Shown one piece after another: positions 46,055 to 58,497 of a stretch of 64,000 nt of DNA. Source of the DNA: Astrothelium macrocarpum. Its lineage: Eukaryota > Ascomycota > Dothideomycetes > Trypetheliales > Trypetheliaceae. The translations under genes were made by a program, and so were the position numbers. The stretch is taken from NCBI GenBank assembly GCA_021030915.1, contig JAGEMR010000011.1:186001-250000 (forward strand), read 5' to 3'. The stretch's first letter is position 1. The number at the start of each line of letters is the position of its first letter. Under the pieces are notes generated by a model. It was not told the origin of the DNA. It was given only the letters and a program-made list of their open reading frames with translations, and did no database searches.

Positions 46055-47655
46055 ATGGTGAATATGAAGCTCCACATTCTCACTCTTTCTGTGAGCCTGC
46101 CTTCACTGGTAGCTACCTTTGCTTGTCCTTACGCTGAGTTGTACGGCGCGGGACTACTTGGCAAAGAGGATGCCGCCAAATTTGAGGCTGTGAAACGGGA
46201 TCCTAAGGCTGCTGATGCATTACTCAAGCTTCACAAACGCGAAGCTCAACCTGAGCCTGCTCCACAATCAGCCGGACTGATCGGGCCAGTTGTGGACGGG
46301 ATTTTGGATCTGCCTTTGGGAGGTGGCCTTTGTAGGACATGCCTTCGCTTTCAGATGAGGCCTCGCTGACTCGCACGATAGTGGATGGTATCCTCCAGCC
46401 CTTGACTGGAATTTTGGCAGGGCTTGACGTACCGACCCCACAGCCTCAAGGGCTCGAACTCATCCCTGGTGATGATCCTGCACATCAATTCCAAGCACCA
46501 GGTCCGACAGATGTTCGTGGACTTTGCCCAACCTTGAACACTCTGGCCAACCATGGTTATATCTCTCGCGATGGGGTTCGTAATGTTCATGCCTTGTCGA
46601 CGTGATGCTGAATGATCTCAGATTACATCCTTTGCTGAGGCCGCTAATGCTGTCCAAACCGGCTACGGATTTGGTTATGACCTTTCAACTTTTTTATCGG
46701 CACTCGGTCTTCTTGCTGGTGGTGACCTGATCACAGGCAAATACACCATTGGCGGTGCCGACAGCAGAGTTCCAAATACAATCGGTCCAGCTCTCGGCCT
46801 TGACAAGCACGGTACCTTCGAGATTGATGGCAGTATCACCCGGCAAGACGTGTATTTTGGTAACAACGCCGACTTTATATTGCAGAGGTGGGAAGAGTAC
46901 GTCAATATCAGCAATGAGAATGGTGGCCAATTTGATGCTGCGACCCAAGCTACCGATAATGTACCATCCCCTACTCATGATCTTCAAGTCCTCTCAATTT
47001 AGAGAAATGCAACGACCTAACGTTTTCTTGGTAGGGCTTGCGTTACGATTACTCTCGTGAGACTAACCCTCAGTTTCTCGCTGGCCCACTCTGGTTTGCT
47101 GTTTCCCATGCCGAACGCGTCTTTGTATATGAAGGACTTGCGAATGGTACTGCTACAGGCGCAGGTGATGCTAGCTTTAGGAACATTGGACCCTTCTTCC
47201 TCAACGAGACATTTCCACCATTCTGGAACCGGCGTGGCGTGCCTTTCCCGCTCGCGTCTGCTTTCGCGGAAGCTGCCGCGGAATACCTTGCCAACCCACG
47301 AGAGCTAGGAGGTAACGAAGGCGTTGGTAACTTTATTCCATTAGACACCAACATCACGTCTTTGACTCCAGCTCAGTTAGGCTGCTTTGTGCTTGAGAAC
47401 TTCTTGGATCTTGCTCCAGGACAAATCGAGCCGACAGTCATAAACAACTTGGATACTTTCACTGGATTCGTGAAGGGTGTTGTCGCACCTTTCTTCATCG
47501 ACGATGGCTACTTCAACTGTAACGTGCAGAACTTCACGAGCCCCAGTGCTAGCGCCGGTGTCAATTCTACTGGGAGCCAGAGTTCAGGTGGAAGTCCAGT
47601 AAATGGAGCCTATCCGGGTATTGGTGTCATAGCGCCTGGTTCCGAGCCATCATGA
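46055..47655 (+). CDS. Secreted heme-thiolate peroxidase (chloroperoxidase/peroxygenase family), 476 aa
   Basis: Exons 46055-46331, 46382-46575, 46622-46960 and 47035-47655. A signal peptide leads into ACPYAELYGAG. The proximal heme motif, usually PCP, reads GLCPTLNTLANHGYI, so the Cys thiolate ligand (Cys141) is kept but the first Pro is Leu. The distal acid motif, usually EGD or EHD, reads FEIDGSITRQD (Glu224-Ile-Asp226). Family members use hydrogen peroxide to halogenate or oxyfunctionalise organic substrates, and relatives act in mycotoxin pathways. The C-terminus is Ser/Gly-rich with sequons (NFTS, NSTG) and no clear GPI anchor. Introns are 46-74 bp. The first available ATG was chosen (MVNMKLHIL); the ATG nine bases later is equally possible. 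Confidence 0.88.
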
Positions 47656-47911
47656 AGTATGAGCAGGATGGCTGGCTGTGAAGAGAATGGGGTCAGATGG
47701 ATCCAACATCCACTGACGCGTTGAAGTCATGGCGAATACCACAGTATAATTCAGTAGCCATGTATTGCTTAGGTGGTTTGATACTCATGCTTACGGCGTA
47801 CCGGCTCGAAAGAACGATCGCACACAACATGGTGTGTACAGAAGTAGAGCTGGGTAGACCCCGGCTAGCGCACGCAATGAATTTCTTTGGTTGCTTCCAC
47901 ATGCACAAATT

Positions 47912-48694
47912 TCAACCACTCACTTGAGCTTGATTTCTTGGCGGATCCATTTCGGAATGCTGCTGTCGCTCTTCTGCTTCATCAATCTTCTTTAAGAGGA
48001 ATGAAATCGAAGCATCCCTGGCCCTTTCCAGTACTTTGAGACGTTGTAGTGGCAAGGCACTGTAGTCAACGGAATTTGTAGGTGTTGCTGAAGGAGGATG
48101 ATCACTCGCTTCTCCTTTTGCCAAACCAGCAATCTTTTCGGCCAACAGGCCTCGTAGCGTGATTATACTCTGATCTCTGTCTCCGAGTTCTTTTACTAGG
48201 TTCTGTCTTTCGAGTTCCTCTGTCTCCAGTCGACGCTTCTTATCTATTGTCTCTGCAACAGTTGTTTTCCACTGGCGGATGGCCTCTCGCGCACAATTTT
48301 CAATGTGCGTAAAACGAACAGGACCGAGGAGTATGCCACCATACCACCGAGCCACCACCACAGCTCCTTCAACATTCTCTGCTTCTAACACCTTTTCAAG
48401 TCGCTTTCCACCGTATTTCTCTCCGTCATCGTCGGAACCAGTGACGTACAGCTGCTTAGTGCCGGTCGAGTTCGAAACAATGGATCGCTGTTGACTTGGT
48501 TTGCGCCAGCCAAGAATCCTATGAGAGGCAGATTCAAATTCCTTGGACTTTTGCAAAGTCTGGGGAGAAACTGTGGTTGAGAAGTGCGCGATAAACGTCG
48601 AGGAGCGATCATGGATCTGGTCCGATTGGAACACACTTGTAGCTTTGGTATCTTCGCGCGGAGGAGACGGCGTGCGCTTGCGTTTGAGAGACAT
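47912..48694 (-). CDS. IMPACT-family (UPF0029) protein, 260 aa
   Basis: Intronless. The UPF0029 domain spans about residues 30-140: SSTFIAHFSTTVS, SASHRILGWRK, TGSDDDGEKYGGKRLEKVLE, GAVVVARWYGGILLGPVRF. This is the ancient domain of IMPACT/Yih1, where it helps bind Gcn1 and restrain Gcn2; it also occurs alone in many fungi. An N-terminal RWD domain is lacking. The C-terminal half is a charged coiled coil (RRLETEELERQNLVKELGDR) and a Gln/Glu-rich tail. The molecular role of such short members is not established. It lies divergent from the fucosidase gene, 336 bp apart. Confidence 0.88.
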   Translation of the reverse strand: MSLKRKRTPSPPREDTKATSVFQSDQIHDRSSTFIAHFSTTVSPQTLQKSKEFESASHRILGWRKPSQQRSIVSNSTGTKQLYVTGSDDDGEKYGGKRLEKVLEAENVEGAVVVARWYGGILLGPVRFTHIENCAREAIRQWKTTVAETIDKKRRLETEELERQNLVKELGDRDQSIITLRGLLAEKIAGLAKGEASDHPPSATPTNSVDYSALPLQRLKVLERARDASISFLLKKIDEAEERQQHSEMDPPRNQAQVSG

Positions 48695-49030
48695 TATCGC
48701 ATCCGATTGAGACCATGATTGTTGTGACTAACATCTCCTATCTCCTAAGAGAGCAGAGAAGGATGATGGTATCTCATTCGCTTAGTCATTCACTAGCGTA
48801 TACCGGGTGACATCAGGGTATTATCTATTAGCTCCTCTTACCCTTGCGCCTTCAGTGGGGATCAGGCTGTTCATTAACCCGAGCCTCTTTGTTTCTCCTT
48901 TAGGTCCCAGACCATCTTGAATTTGCTGGGTACATGATGCAGGTCCAAGCATTACGGAGCGATACATATGAGGGGCGTCCCCTCATTGCCATTACCTGGA
49001 AAATGGTCTTAATAGAAAAACTTTTGCATC
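48695..49030. other. Divergent promoter between IMPACT-family and fucosidase genes
   Basis: Short spacer with both starts at its edges; no gene inside. Confidence 0.55.
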
Positions 49031-51983
49031 ATGTTTGTACATGGAACTCTGAGCGTCTACACTGTAGCATTAATCCCGGTGGTGCTGTCCCAAGCCACCT
49101 TCAATCCTCAAAATGTCGCCCAGGGTAGCTCGAGTTATCCGACTGCTCTCACTCTCAACATCTCAAGCTTATTCAATAATCGTGGCTTTGCTATGAGCCC
49201 AGGAGATGCCAATTTCGATGGTCTTGGGAGTAAGTTCAATCTGAGTGTCAACTTGCAGGAAGCTTTCAAGTACCACCTTCGTTTCGAATCTCCCGTACAG
49301 ACTTAATCGGAAGGGACGATACTTGAATGTTGTTCAAGTCGAAGAGATGCCATGATCCGTGTAAACTATATTCTCTTTCTTAAGACATGGACTCTTTATT
49401 GAAGTGTGCCCAGATTAGTTCTCCCAGCTAATGCAATATAGATGGCTATCCAGCACAATATTCACCACCATCGAACTTTACCTACAACGGTGTTTCTTTT
49501 GAATTTCCACAGTACAGACCAGATGGAAACGACAACGCTCTTGCTCAGGGTCAGATCATCCAAGTTCCTCAAGGGAGATATGTAGGCGTGCACATGATGG
49601 CCGCCGCCGAGCAAGCCATTGCAACTGGTTCTATCAATGCTACATACAGCGATAACTCGACCACATCGGGCCCAATTCTCGTGAAGCCCTACTTTGACTG
49701 GCCATATCCTTACGGGGGTGACATTGTATTTCCGTATTACTTGACGAATTCAAGCATTAATTACAATAGATCCATGATCTTTCAAACAATAAACTGGCTT
49801 GATTCAACCAAGGAACTTTCGTCGATCCAATTGCCCAATGTCTCAAGCGGTGCCGCTAATAGCTCTGGAGGGTCAGCCGAAGGCACACGTTTGCACATAT
49901 TCTCAGTCTCTCTTGTTCCAGCCAAAAGCGGAGCTACCAATATTAGCCTTGAGGTGCAGTACGCGAGGTCGACCCAGATGTGGTTAGAAGGGACAAACAA
50001 GACACAGATCGTGGAAATAACTATAAATAATGTGGGCATGGAATGGGTGCGTGCTGAGAACAATGTTCAGGTAACTGTCTCTTCGTCTGGTTACACAACA
50101 GTCTCGCCTGGCATAATTAACAGGCTACGGCCTGGCGACCAAGCAATCGTTCAGCTTGGCGTCGTCAATACCGCTGGAACAACTGTCGGGTCCACTGGAA
50201 ATACTACTGTCAACGTAAGCGGAGTTGGTGTTAGCAGTGCATCATACTCTTTCAACGCAACGTATGGCGTGGTAGATTACAGCGCTTCGTTTGACTCAAT
50301 ATATGCACACGAAGCGCCAATGTGGTACAAGAATGCAAAATACGGAGCCTTCATTCATTGGGTACAAGAAATATTCCAATTAGGTGTCCTCGGCTGACAT
50401 GTTTCCAGGGCGTGTACAGTGTACCTGGTTGGGGCAACGTTGGTAAAAACGAGAGTTATGCAGAGTGGTAAATATCAGTATTGCTCACCAGCTTTGAAAA
50501 CATTCCATTGACTTTGCGAAGGTATTGGTACGATATGAATTTAGGACCCGATACCACTGAGCGCACCTACGAATACAACCTTGCTACGTACGGACCGAAC
50601 CATGTCTACGACGATTTCATCCAGAACTTCACGGCTTCGGTCTTCAATCCAAAGGATTGGGTGGATCTTTTCGACGATGCCGGGATGGGATACTTCGTGC
50701 AAGTAAGCAAGCATCATGATGGCTACGCAATATTTGATCTCCCCGCGAATGTGACGCAACGAACGTCCGTGGCACAGTTCCCACATCGAAACTTGCTCCA
50801 AGAGCTCTTCGACGCTGCTGCGCAGTATCAGCCGCAACTCCATCGAGGCACGTATTTTTCGCTCCCCGAATGGTTCAATCCCGCATACGCAAAGTATGGC
50901 TTCGGTCAGTGGCCGGGGGGTAATGCAACGAATCCATACACCAATCAAACACTGCCGTATACGGGTTTTGTGCCAGTAGGCGACTATGTTTCCGACGTCA
51001 TTTTGCCTGAGATGCAAACCCTTGCAGCCATGGGCACAGAAATCATGTGGTGTGACATTGGAGGGCCAAATATGACGGCTGAGTTCGCCTCGGATTGGTT
51101 CAACACCGCGGCCCAAGAGGGTCGGCAAGTCGTCGCAGATAACCGCTGCGGCGAGATTGGTGACTTCGATACGCCGGAATATGCCAAATACGATGCTGTG
51201 CAAGTCCGTAAGTGGGAGTCAAATCTGGGGATGGACCCCTTCAGCTATGGGTACAACAGGGCCACACCGAATTCGGCATACCTTTCGCCGGATGGAATTG
51301 TTACAAGTCTTGTAGACATTGTGAGTAAGAATGGCAATTTCCTGCTTGACGTTGGACCGACGGCGAATGGTACGATTATTGCGGTTGAGCAAGACAATCT
51401 CCGGGCCGCCGGAAAGTGGATCAAGAGTCATGCTGAAGCAATTTACAATACAACGTATTGGTACATTACACCTCAAGAAGGGGCTGCTGTGCGATTCACA
51501 CAAAACTCCAATGCATTCTATATCACAACACTATATCCACCAAATGCCACTTTGACGCTCGACTCGCCGGTACCTTACTTGTCAGGAGATAACATTACGG
51601 TGGTCGGAGGGAACATGAGTGGAACCGTCATTCCAGCTCAATTGCTGAGCAATGGAAGTTTGCAGATGACGATCAGTGAGGCTGTGAGAAATTCCGATCA
51701 GTATGCCTGGGTCTTCAAAATACCTTTCGGTGGAGTGATTTCCGCAAGCTCAAGTGGGAATACCAGCACAGCTTCCAGTGGAAGAGGAGATAATTCAAGC
51801 CAGCAGAGTGCGGTGCCATCCAGTAGTGCGACAAGCAGCTCTGGAGGCAACGGGAGTCCTACAATAAGTTCTGCTGCAAGCCAGCCCAGCGGAGTTACGA
51901 GCGGCGCTAAGCCTCGTACATCGACGCACAGTCTCGGACTCACTGGCTTTCTCCTCCTGTTTATTGACTTTCTCGCGTGGTGA
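49031..51983 (+). CDS. GPI-type secreted alpha-L-fucosidase (GH29) with N-terminal accessory region, 879 aa
   Basis: Exons 49031-49229, 49442-50361, 50409-50467 and 50522-51983. A signal peptide (GTLSVYTVALIPVVLSQA) is followed by some 320 residues of beta-rich sequence with many N-glycosylation sites. The GH29 barrel then begins at MWYKNAKYGAFIHWGVYSVPGWG, assembled over an intron. Further signatures are EWYWYDMN, VSKHHDGYAIF (456-461 region), MWCDIGG with the presumed nucleophile Asp571, and NGNFLLDVGPTANG. GH29 enzymes remove terminal L-fucose from glycans or plant xyloglucan. A Ser/Thr-rich stretch and hydrophobic C-terminus (GLTGFLLLFIDFLAW) predict a GPI anchor. The first intron (212 bp) is long, so an extra exon there cannot be excluded. 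Confidence 0.88.
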
Positions 51984-52376
51984 AGAGAAAGGGATCCATT
52001 GTGGGGACGGGAAATGCCTTACATCTTTGTGAAGTAAGCGTTTGCTCCGCCAGCCAATAACTTCCATAAAGCAAGAAAAGCCGGTTGTAAGCCTGCTGAC
52101 TATGGTTCTGACATTGTTCAGTGGCCCAAGTCTTGCAACGAGAATAGTGATACTGTTGATGGCAATCACAAATGGACAAAGTTCTATAGACTTCGTGTAG
52201 TAGATTTGAGGATCTTCATTCAAAGCCAAAGACAGCGAGTGAATAAAATCTTTGAGTATGGTTTTCATTTCTAAGAAACGCATCAATACCCTTTCCTTTA
52301 ACAGGGGGTCCCTTGGCGCGAAATTTTAACTGCGATAGGTTTAGGATGATTCTTGACCAATCACACGTGGGCAGTT
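51984..52376. other. Convergent intergenic region
   Basis: Spacer between the ends of the fucosidase and Zn2Cys6 genes; nothing recognised. Confidence 0.55.
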
Positions 52377-54071
52377 TCAAACACCGGCTCTAGACTTCTG
52401 TCTTTGATAATGAGGAATCTTCCTCGCATCCTTATCGGTTTCCCAAAGTCCTTTCGCAAATGAAGTGTCGTTCTGAAACTCCAGAATTGTCTCCTTTAGC
52501 CACCTTCCTTGGGAGGTAGCTTCACCCTGGAATGCTTTCCAAGCCAGTTTGATGGCCATGCCGCCGATGTGTAAAGACCCAGCATCTAATTTGCTTCTGA
52601 TGGATAAATGGTACGGTACAAGGCGACAGATATTTAGCGCCGCATTTTGAAGACGTTTGACATAATGCTTCTGATCCGACATTATATCAAAATGGCGTGG
52701 AGAAGCGGGTCCGAGGTCTAATGGAAACACTCGTGGATCCAAAGACTCTTGCCGAACTACTGTCAGTGCTGTAGGAGGGATGGTTATTATGCTTGCCATC
52801 AAATCCAAAATATGGATGTGGATGGAAAAATAAAGCATCATTGTAGTAGCCGCAGCCTCAGAACCTTTAGGCGTGCATGTCTTGGGTAAACTTTCATCAC
52901 CACTGGACGTGCCGGAAAGAAACTCCGATGGGGTGCTGCGCCCGTCACTTAATGCATCTCGTAGGTCTTCATCCCACCCTTGGCGCCAGGTTCGTAGTTC
53001 TTCGAGAAGACCTTTGCCTTCTTCCAAAATGCTTTCTCGCAATGCCAAGGCCTGAGCGCTTTGGTCACTCTCAAATAAATACAATAATTCATCTCGACGA
53101 TTGAAGAGAGCAGGGCAGTCAGCAAGGATGTTCAAGAGATCCTCATCCGTGTTCTTTTGAATCGCGTCAGATTTCCACTCAAGGGCCTTCCATTCGCGTC
53201 TAGCTAGGATACTTGGGATCGACGTACTCAACGAACCAAAAATCAGCATGCGGCGAATGCCCTGAAATATTTGTCGTGAAAAGGGATCGCGATGCGCTTC
53301 TGGTCCACGCAATTCCATTAACTGCTCCATGCCTCGGATATGCATCAGCCAGGAAGATTGGCCGGACGGAACAAAAGTTTCTAGGAGGCCTAAGGTGATA
53401 ATGCAGAGCATCACGTCATCCGATTTGGCTTCCTCGGTGCATAATGCTTGATTAAGGGACTTTAAAGTGGAGCTATACAACCGATAACCTCTCTGCCGAG
53501 TGTTATTATCCTTGTGCTGGTGCCCGAAAAAGGTTGTCGCTAGAGTAAGAAGAGCATCTCGCAGTAGCCCATGTTTCGGATTCCCAGGATCGAAATCGAC
53601 TATTTTGAGTGCCAAATGGACAGGACCACCGCGAAGCAGAAATTTCTTCGTATAAGCTATGCAGGACTCATCTCTGAACGCAGAAAGGTTCAAAGGTTCC
53701 GAAACAGTCGATGCTCGTACTTCTGGGGAACGGCGCTTGCAGGGTGGGACTGCTTTTTTGCGTACTGGTTTGGAAAAGGTATGGCTCGAATCTATAAAGA
53801 CGGTCCCTCGCACTCCGCTACACTCTAGACCGTGACGCTCACAGCGGGCACAAATCGGCTGCCTCTCATCTGGCCGAAAATAACCAATAAGCCCCTAATT
53901 AATATTCTACGGGGGAAGATTGTGCGCCTACCGCACTTAATTTTGCGTCGCCTGCATGCCGAGCATCCTACATTCGAGTCAGTTCGATACGGTGCTCAAT
54001 GTATAGTTTTGGTGAAGGATCAAGACTGATCAAGGCCACAAACCTTTGCTACGGCCAGCCACGTTTACCAT
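52377..54071 (-). CDS. Zn2Cys6 transcription factor with fungal-specific C-terminal region, 527 aa
   Basis: Exons (minus strand) 54071-54044, 53994-53932 and 53869-52377. The binuclear zinc cluster is spread over three exons and appears only after splicing: VGCSACRRRKIKCD, then ERQPICARCERHGLEC, giving all six cysteines with normal spacing. The start MVNVAGRSK fits the usual short leader of such factors. The remaining 460 residues match the helical fungal-specific TF region (FFGHQHKDNNTRQRGYRLYS, LLETFVPSGQSSWLMHIRG, LMELRGPEAH). The protein is expected to bind CGG-type DNA sites in the nucleus. No binding-site cluster was searched for. The gene is convergent to the fucosidase gene, so regulation of that neighbour is possible but unproven. 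Confidence 0.87.
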
Positions 54072-56290
54072 GGTTTAAAGGAGATTTTTCTCTCTTTTGG
54101 GGTTCTAAGATTGGTTGAACAAAACAAATTCCGTACGAAAGTGGCACGACAAGTGATCTGCATGCGGCACTGAGTCGCCATCTCGCTCATTTGTATTGAT
54201 TGACTATACAAGGGAAAAGCATGGGAGGAGAATGGCTGGTGATAGGGTGATGTTGTGCTGGCAGGGATCCTCGCGCAATGAGCCCAAAACGGATGACGCC
54301 GACTCCCCGAGTGCGCGTCGACTTGCTCGTCACTGCTTGCGTCCACGGATGTATATATTTTTTTTGATATAGAACCACAGCCTTTAGTACCTAAGGTATA
54401 CATGGATACGTCTCCAACATTTACACCACAAGGGTTGCTAATGTCATGCATTTCGAGACGGATCATCAAAAGGCTGCAAAGTTACTGAGCCATTTTGTTC
54501 GAAATCACGCTGCCCACACTTTGGTCGGCGAGTGTATAGGATTTGATATCCATGTCTCAAGAAATCACCAACACGGGATATATCGTCTATAGGTTTTTAC
54601 TTGTCACAACGCCAAAGACAGATACCGGACCCAGTATACCAACACCGGTTTCGCTGACCAAGAAAAGGGTTGGAACAGTGGAAATCCCAGTCAGACTTAT
54701 AATGTTAGGTTTGAAGAAAACCACGCATAAATCCGAATATTTCTAGAAGGCGAACAAAGCAATGTAAAACGGCTCCAGTCCCTTGCATATTCCCACGCTA
54801 TTAGAGCTCTGGACATGGGTCATGTCATATGATCGATGGACAATGAGCTCCGTGAGAATGCCCAAATAGCCAGCGTGCGTCATTTACTTCTCTGACGTCT
54901 TCGTTACAGCATAAGGCTCCGGGTGCCATCGCGTGTATAGTCTTCGGTGTGCGGAGTTCTTAGCTTGGTGGTGATCGAGATGTCATAGCAATTGCCGACG
55001 GATATAATGACGAAGGCGCAGATAACCCGAGATATTTCTGACAATGCCCCAAGACCTAGCAAGAAATCATCAACAAGTCTTCATGGTCACCCATAGATTT
55101 GGCAAACTGATTATTCCCTGCATCGGCATTTTTGACACCAGTCACCAAAACAACATAGATATCTTAATCTTTGCTATAATCAATGCTTCGATTCTATAAA
55201 GGTCATGAGACATAGATCCCGAAAATGGATTAGATCTTTACATTGAAGTTCTTTAATAAGATACCACGAACAGGCAGGTCCTAACAAGGTTATCCGGGAA
55301 CCCACCATGAAGGAAGCGGTTCCTTCGATGCACCTCGCGGGTATTGCCGTCATCCTGGAGACTACCCTCCAAAATCTGTTAATTAAACCCTTGCATTTTT
55401 GCTCATTCATATGAAAGAAACTTTAATCCTCTTTCCTGGAAACTGTTGGAATACATTTAGCCTGTAACAGGTCCCGGTGACGTGAGTAACTGCCGGATTG
55501 GTCTCAGTCCAGCAGATAAGACCATTGTGAAATCCTTTCTACTCGGGATAGCGTTGCTCTGAGTCTGTATCAAGGATAGATGTTGGTTCAGTTAGATAAT
55601 ACATCGAAAGCTTTAGTAAACATGCTATGCATGCAATTAGGGACACTGGCCTATATAGTGATAGCTGAGGCAGGAGTTGGGACTAGTCTGTTTACCTTTC
55701 TTCAATCATAAGTCAATATAGATGGTAATCTCAGGCGTACCTAGAAATTGACTTAGGTGATTCAAACTGGCCACGTCGAACGCGCGTACAACGAGCTGAG
55801 TAGCAAATTCGCAAGCCTTGGTGGCCATATTAATGAAACCTGTCCTTGTCGTCCGGCAAGAATTGCCCTATATAGGTTTGAGGAGTAGGGCGACTTGATT
55901 ATGTGGGATATCAACAAAAGAGGGCTTGGGAAAAAAAAGCGGTCAGAAAGAAATCTTCCAAGATATCTCTCAATAGGAAAGCCTTGCATGTTGGATGGCT
56001 TAAAAGTGGATTGGGGATCTTCCAGATATGCGCACAGCTACATTAATTTTCAGACTTGGAATGACGAGGCTTTTGCTTGTCTTGGTGGGGCAATAGCGAC
56101 CCCCACCAAAAAATTCGTAACGTACCTTAGCCTTGTGCAACACCACGCTGCCTCGAATTCAAGCATTGTTAACATCAGGCGCCCATTGAACTCACCGCTA
56201 ATTCGCGCATTCTTATCCCAATAGTCTGGATCAAACCCGCCCAAGATAGGTCGCAAAAACAAGCTCCACCGGCGTGGAAAGAATCGGAAA
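54072..56290. other. 2.2 kb AT-rich region with no gene
   Basis: No open frame with family resemblance on either strand. The sequence is AT-rich and unique as far as can be seen by eye; no terminal repeats were found. It contains the upstream regions of the Zn2Cys6 and sirtuin genes. Confidence 0.55.
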
Positions 56291-57601
56291 ATGGGTCAAG
56301 AAGCGTCTTCCCCCATCGATGAGAACATTTCCCCTCAAACTCTCAAGGACAGAACTATATCTGCAGTAGCCGATTACATAAAGAGCGGGACGGTGCGAAA
56401 GGTGGTTGTGATGGTATGGTGTATCTCAAGACACTCACGTTCTACGCTCTACTCACAAGCATCGATTTAGACGGGTGCAGGAATATCCACCTCAGCGGGA
56501 ATCCCAGACTTTCGTTCTCCTGAAACAGGACTCTATGCCAACCTTGCTCGTCTCCAACTACCATATGCCGAAGCGGTATTCGACATTTCATACTTTAGCC
56601 AAAACCCATTACCCTTCTACACACTTGCACACGAACTTTACCCTGGCCGATATCGACCGACAATAACTCACTCGTTCATCTCGCTCTTGCACAAGAAGGG
56701 TCTGTTGCTTCGTCTCTTCACACAAAACATAGATTGCCTTGAGCGCGAGGCTGGCGTGCCAGATGACAAGATTGTGGAAGCACATGGTAGCTTTGCGACA
56801 CAACGGTGTATCCAATGTCGGACTCCATATCCAGATGACAAGATGAAAGCACATATTCAAAGAATGGAGGTACCGAGATGTTTAAAGAGCAATTGCGATG
56901 GACTTGTAAAACCTGACATTGTGTTTTTCGGGGAACAATTGCCCGCAAGATTCTTTCAAGAGCGAGGAACACCTGCAGAGGCGGATCTGTGTTTCGTTAT
57001 GGGAACGAGCTTGACAGTCCAGCCATTTGCTAGCTTGCCTTCCTTTGTCGATGAAAAAGTTCCTCGCGTTTTGATCAATCTCGAAAGAGTTGGTGGTTTA
57101 GGAAATCGCAGTGACGATGTTCTGGTCCTTGGTGATTGCGATGAAGGCGTGAGGAAAATCGCTGAAGCGTGTGGCTGGCTGGAGGAGCTGGAAAGCGAGT
57201 GGGCCTTGACTGCACCTGAATCCGAAGAGGTCAAGACGGGTACAGATGCCAAGGCATCAGATGCAGAGGCTCACGAGAATAGAGATGCCACTTTGGAAGC
57301 CGAAGTTGATAAGTTAACTCGAGAAGTGGATGAGACACTCAGGATATCCGCAGACCATATCGATAGGGTAAAAGCAGAACACGGAGAAAAAGCCCAAGCA
57401 TATCCCGAACAAAAGTCGCAAAAAGTTCTTTCTGAAAAGGATAAAGGACAAGACAGCGGAACCGAAAGCCCGAATGTAGATCTTAAGAATAGAGGGTATA
57501 ACGACCAGACGGCTCAGAAAGTCAAGCAGGACATAACAAATCCCAGCGGAAGCGAAGGCCTGGATCACGTCTATCCTCACATCAAGAAGTCTGCGCTGTG
57601 A
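56291..57601 (+). CDS. HST2: Class I sirtuin, NAD-dependent protein deacetylase (Hst2/SIRT2 type), 417 aa
   Basis: Exons 56291-56413 and 56471-57601. The sirtuin core shows TGAGISTSAGIPDFRSPETG from residue 42, QNID (126-129), the catalytic His146 in AHGSFATQRC, zinc ligands Cys154, Cys157, Cys178 and Cys183, KPDIVFFGE and VMGTSLTVQPFASLP. This set matches Hst2/SIRT2, which deacetylates histone H4 Lys16 and tubulin-like or other cytosolic targets. The very N-terminus, MGQEASS, fits an N-myristoylation consensus (Gly2, Ser6). The C-terminal 140 residues are Glu/Lys-rich and predicted coiled or disordered. The single 57 bp intron falls just before TGAGIS. Confidence 0.92.
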
Positions 57602-58497
57602 TCTACCTCGGTTTGGATGTATCATTGTGCACTATCGATTTTACTGGTGAAGATATCGACATGATGGACAAAGAGCATGGCCAACGAAGGCCAAGGCTAT
57701 AATGAGCTCATTTTCGAAGCCCGAGCGCCTCATCTGCGAGGAGATTGAAAGGAATGGTTAAATACTGAGTTGCGCGTTGACATCCATGCCCAAGCAATTA
57801 TGCGTAACGGGTGACAGAGACGGCATCGGTTTTCTCAACCACATTTCTTGATTAAGCCAGGCATCGATTCTGTCTGATAAGTTCCAGGGATTCCCTCAAA
57901 ATTCGTAACATTGATCGACCGGTCAAACAAGGCAATATTCCAATTCTACGCAGCTTCGGTGAGCTGTGTGCCCAATTTCAACTACCAGAGCACTATCGTT
58001 ACTTATTCCTTATTGCGTTTTGGGAATGCCAGAAATCAATCGGAATCCTGACCCGCCAAACCGCTCTTCTGAGCCTGCAAAGGACGGGCCGAGAGACCGC
58101 GTCAGTAAAGAACCGAGGGGAGTTTTTTCAATCCCGTAACAGCCGCTGTCACCTGCGGCCACGGGATAGGACAATAGAACATATATCGATTTGGATCGAT
58201 GGTGTCCTCAGTAGACTTTCTAGTCTTATTATGGTTCAGCAAGCTTTCGTGTCTGTTGACATAGGCGCCACCAGATAAATTTCGGAACTAGATCGTCGAC
58301 CCTAGTCCAGACATGTCTCCAGGACCCAAGATACTAAGGTAGTTGAGCTGCTGCCTATGCCTTATTTGGAAAGCGTCTGATAGGTATACAACTTGATGAC
58401 GAGCCCAATCTTGAGGCTCTTTGAGGGGGACTATTGTCATCACGTCAGAACATACGAGTATGATCAGGGCCTTGATGACAAAAAGCCGTTTTGGTCG
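57602..58497. other. Convergent intergenic region, no gene seen
   Basis: Separates the sirtuin end from the Rmt2 end. Nothing recognised. Confidence 0.55.
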
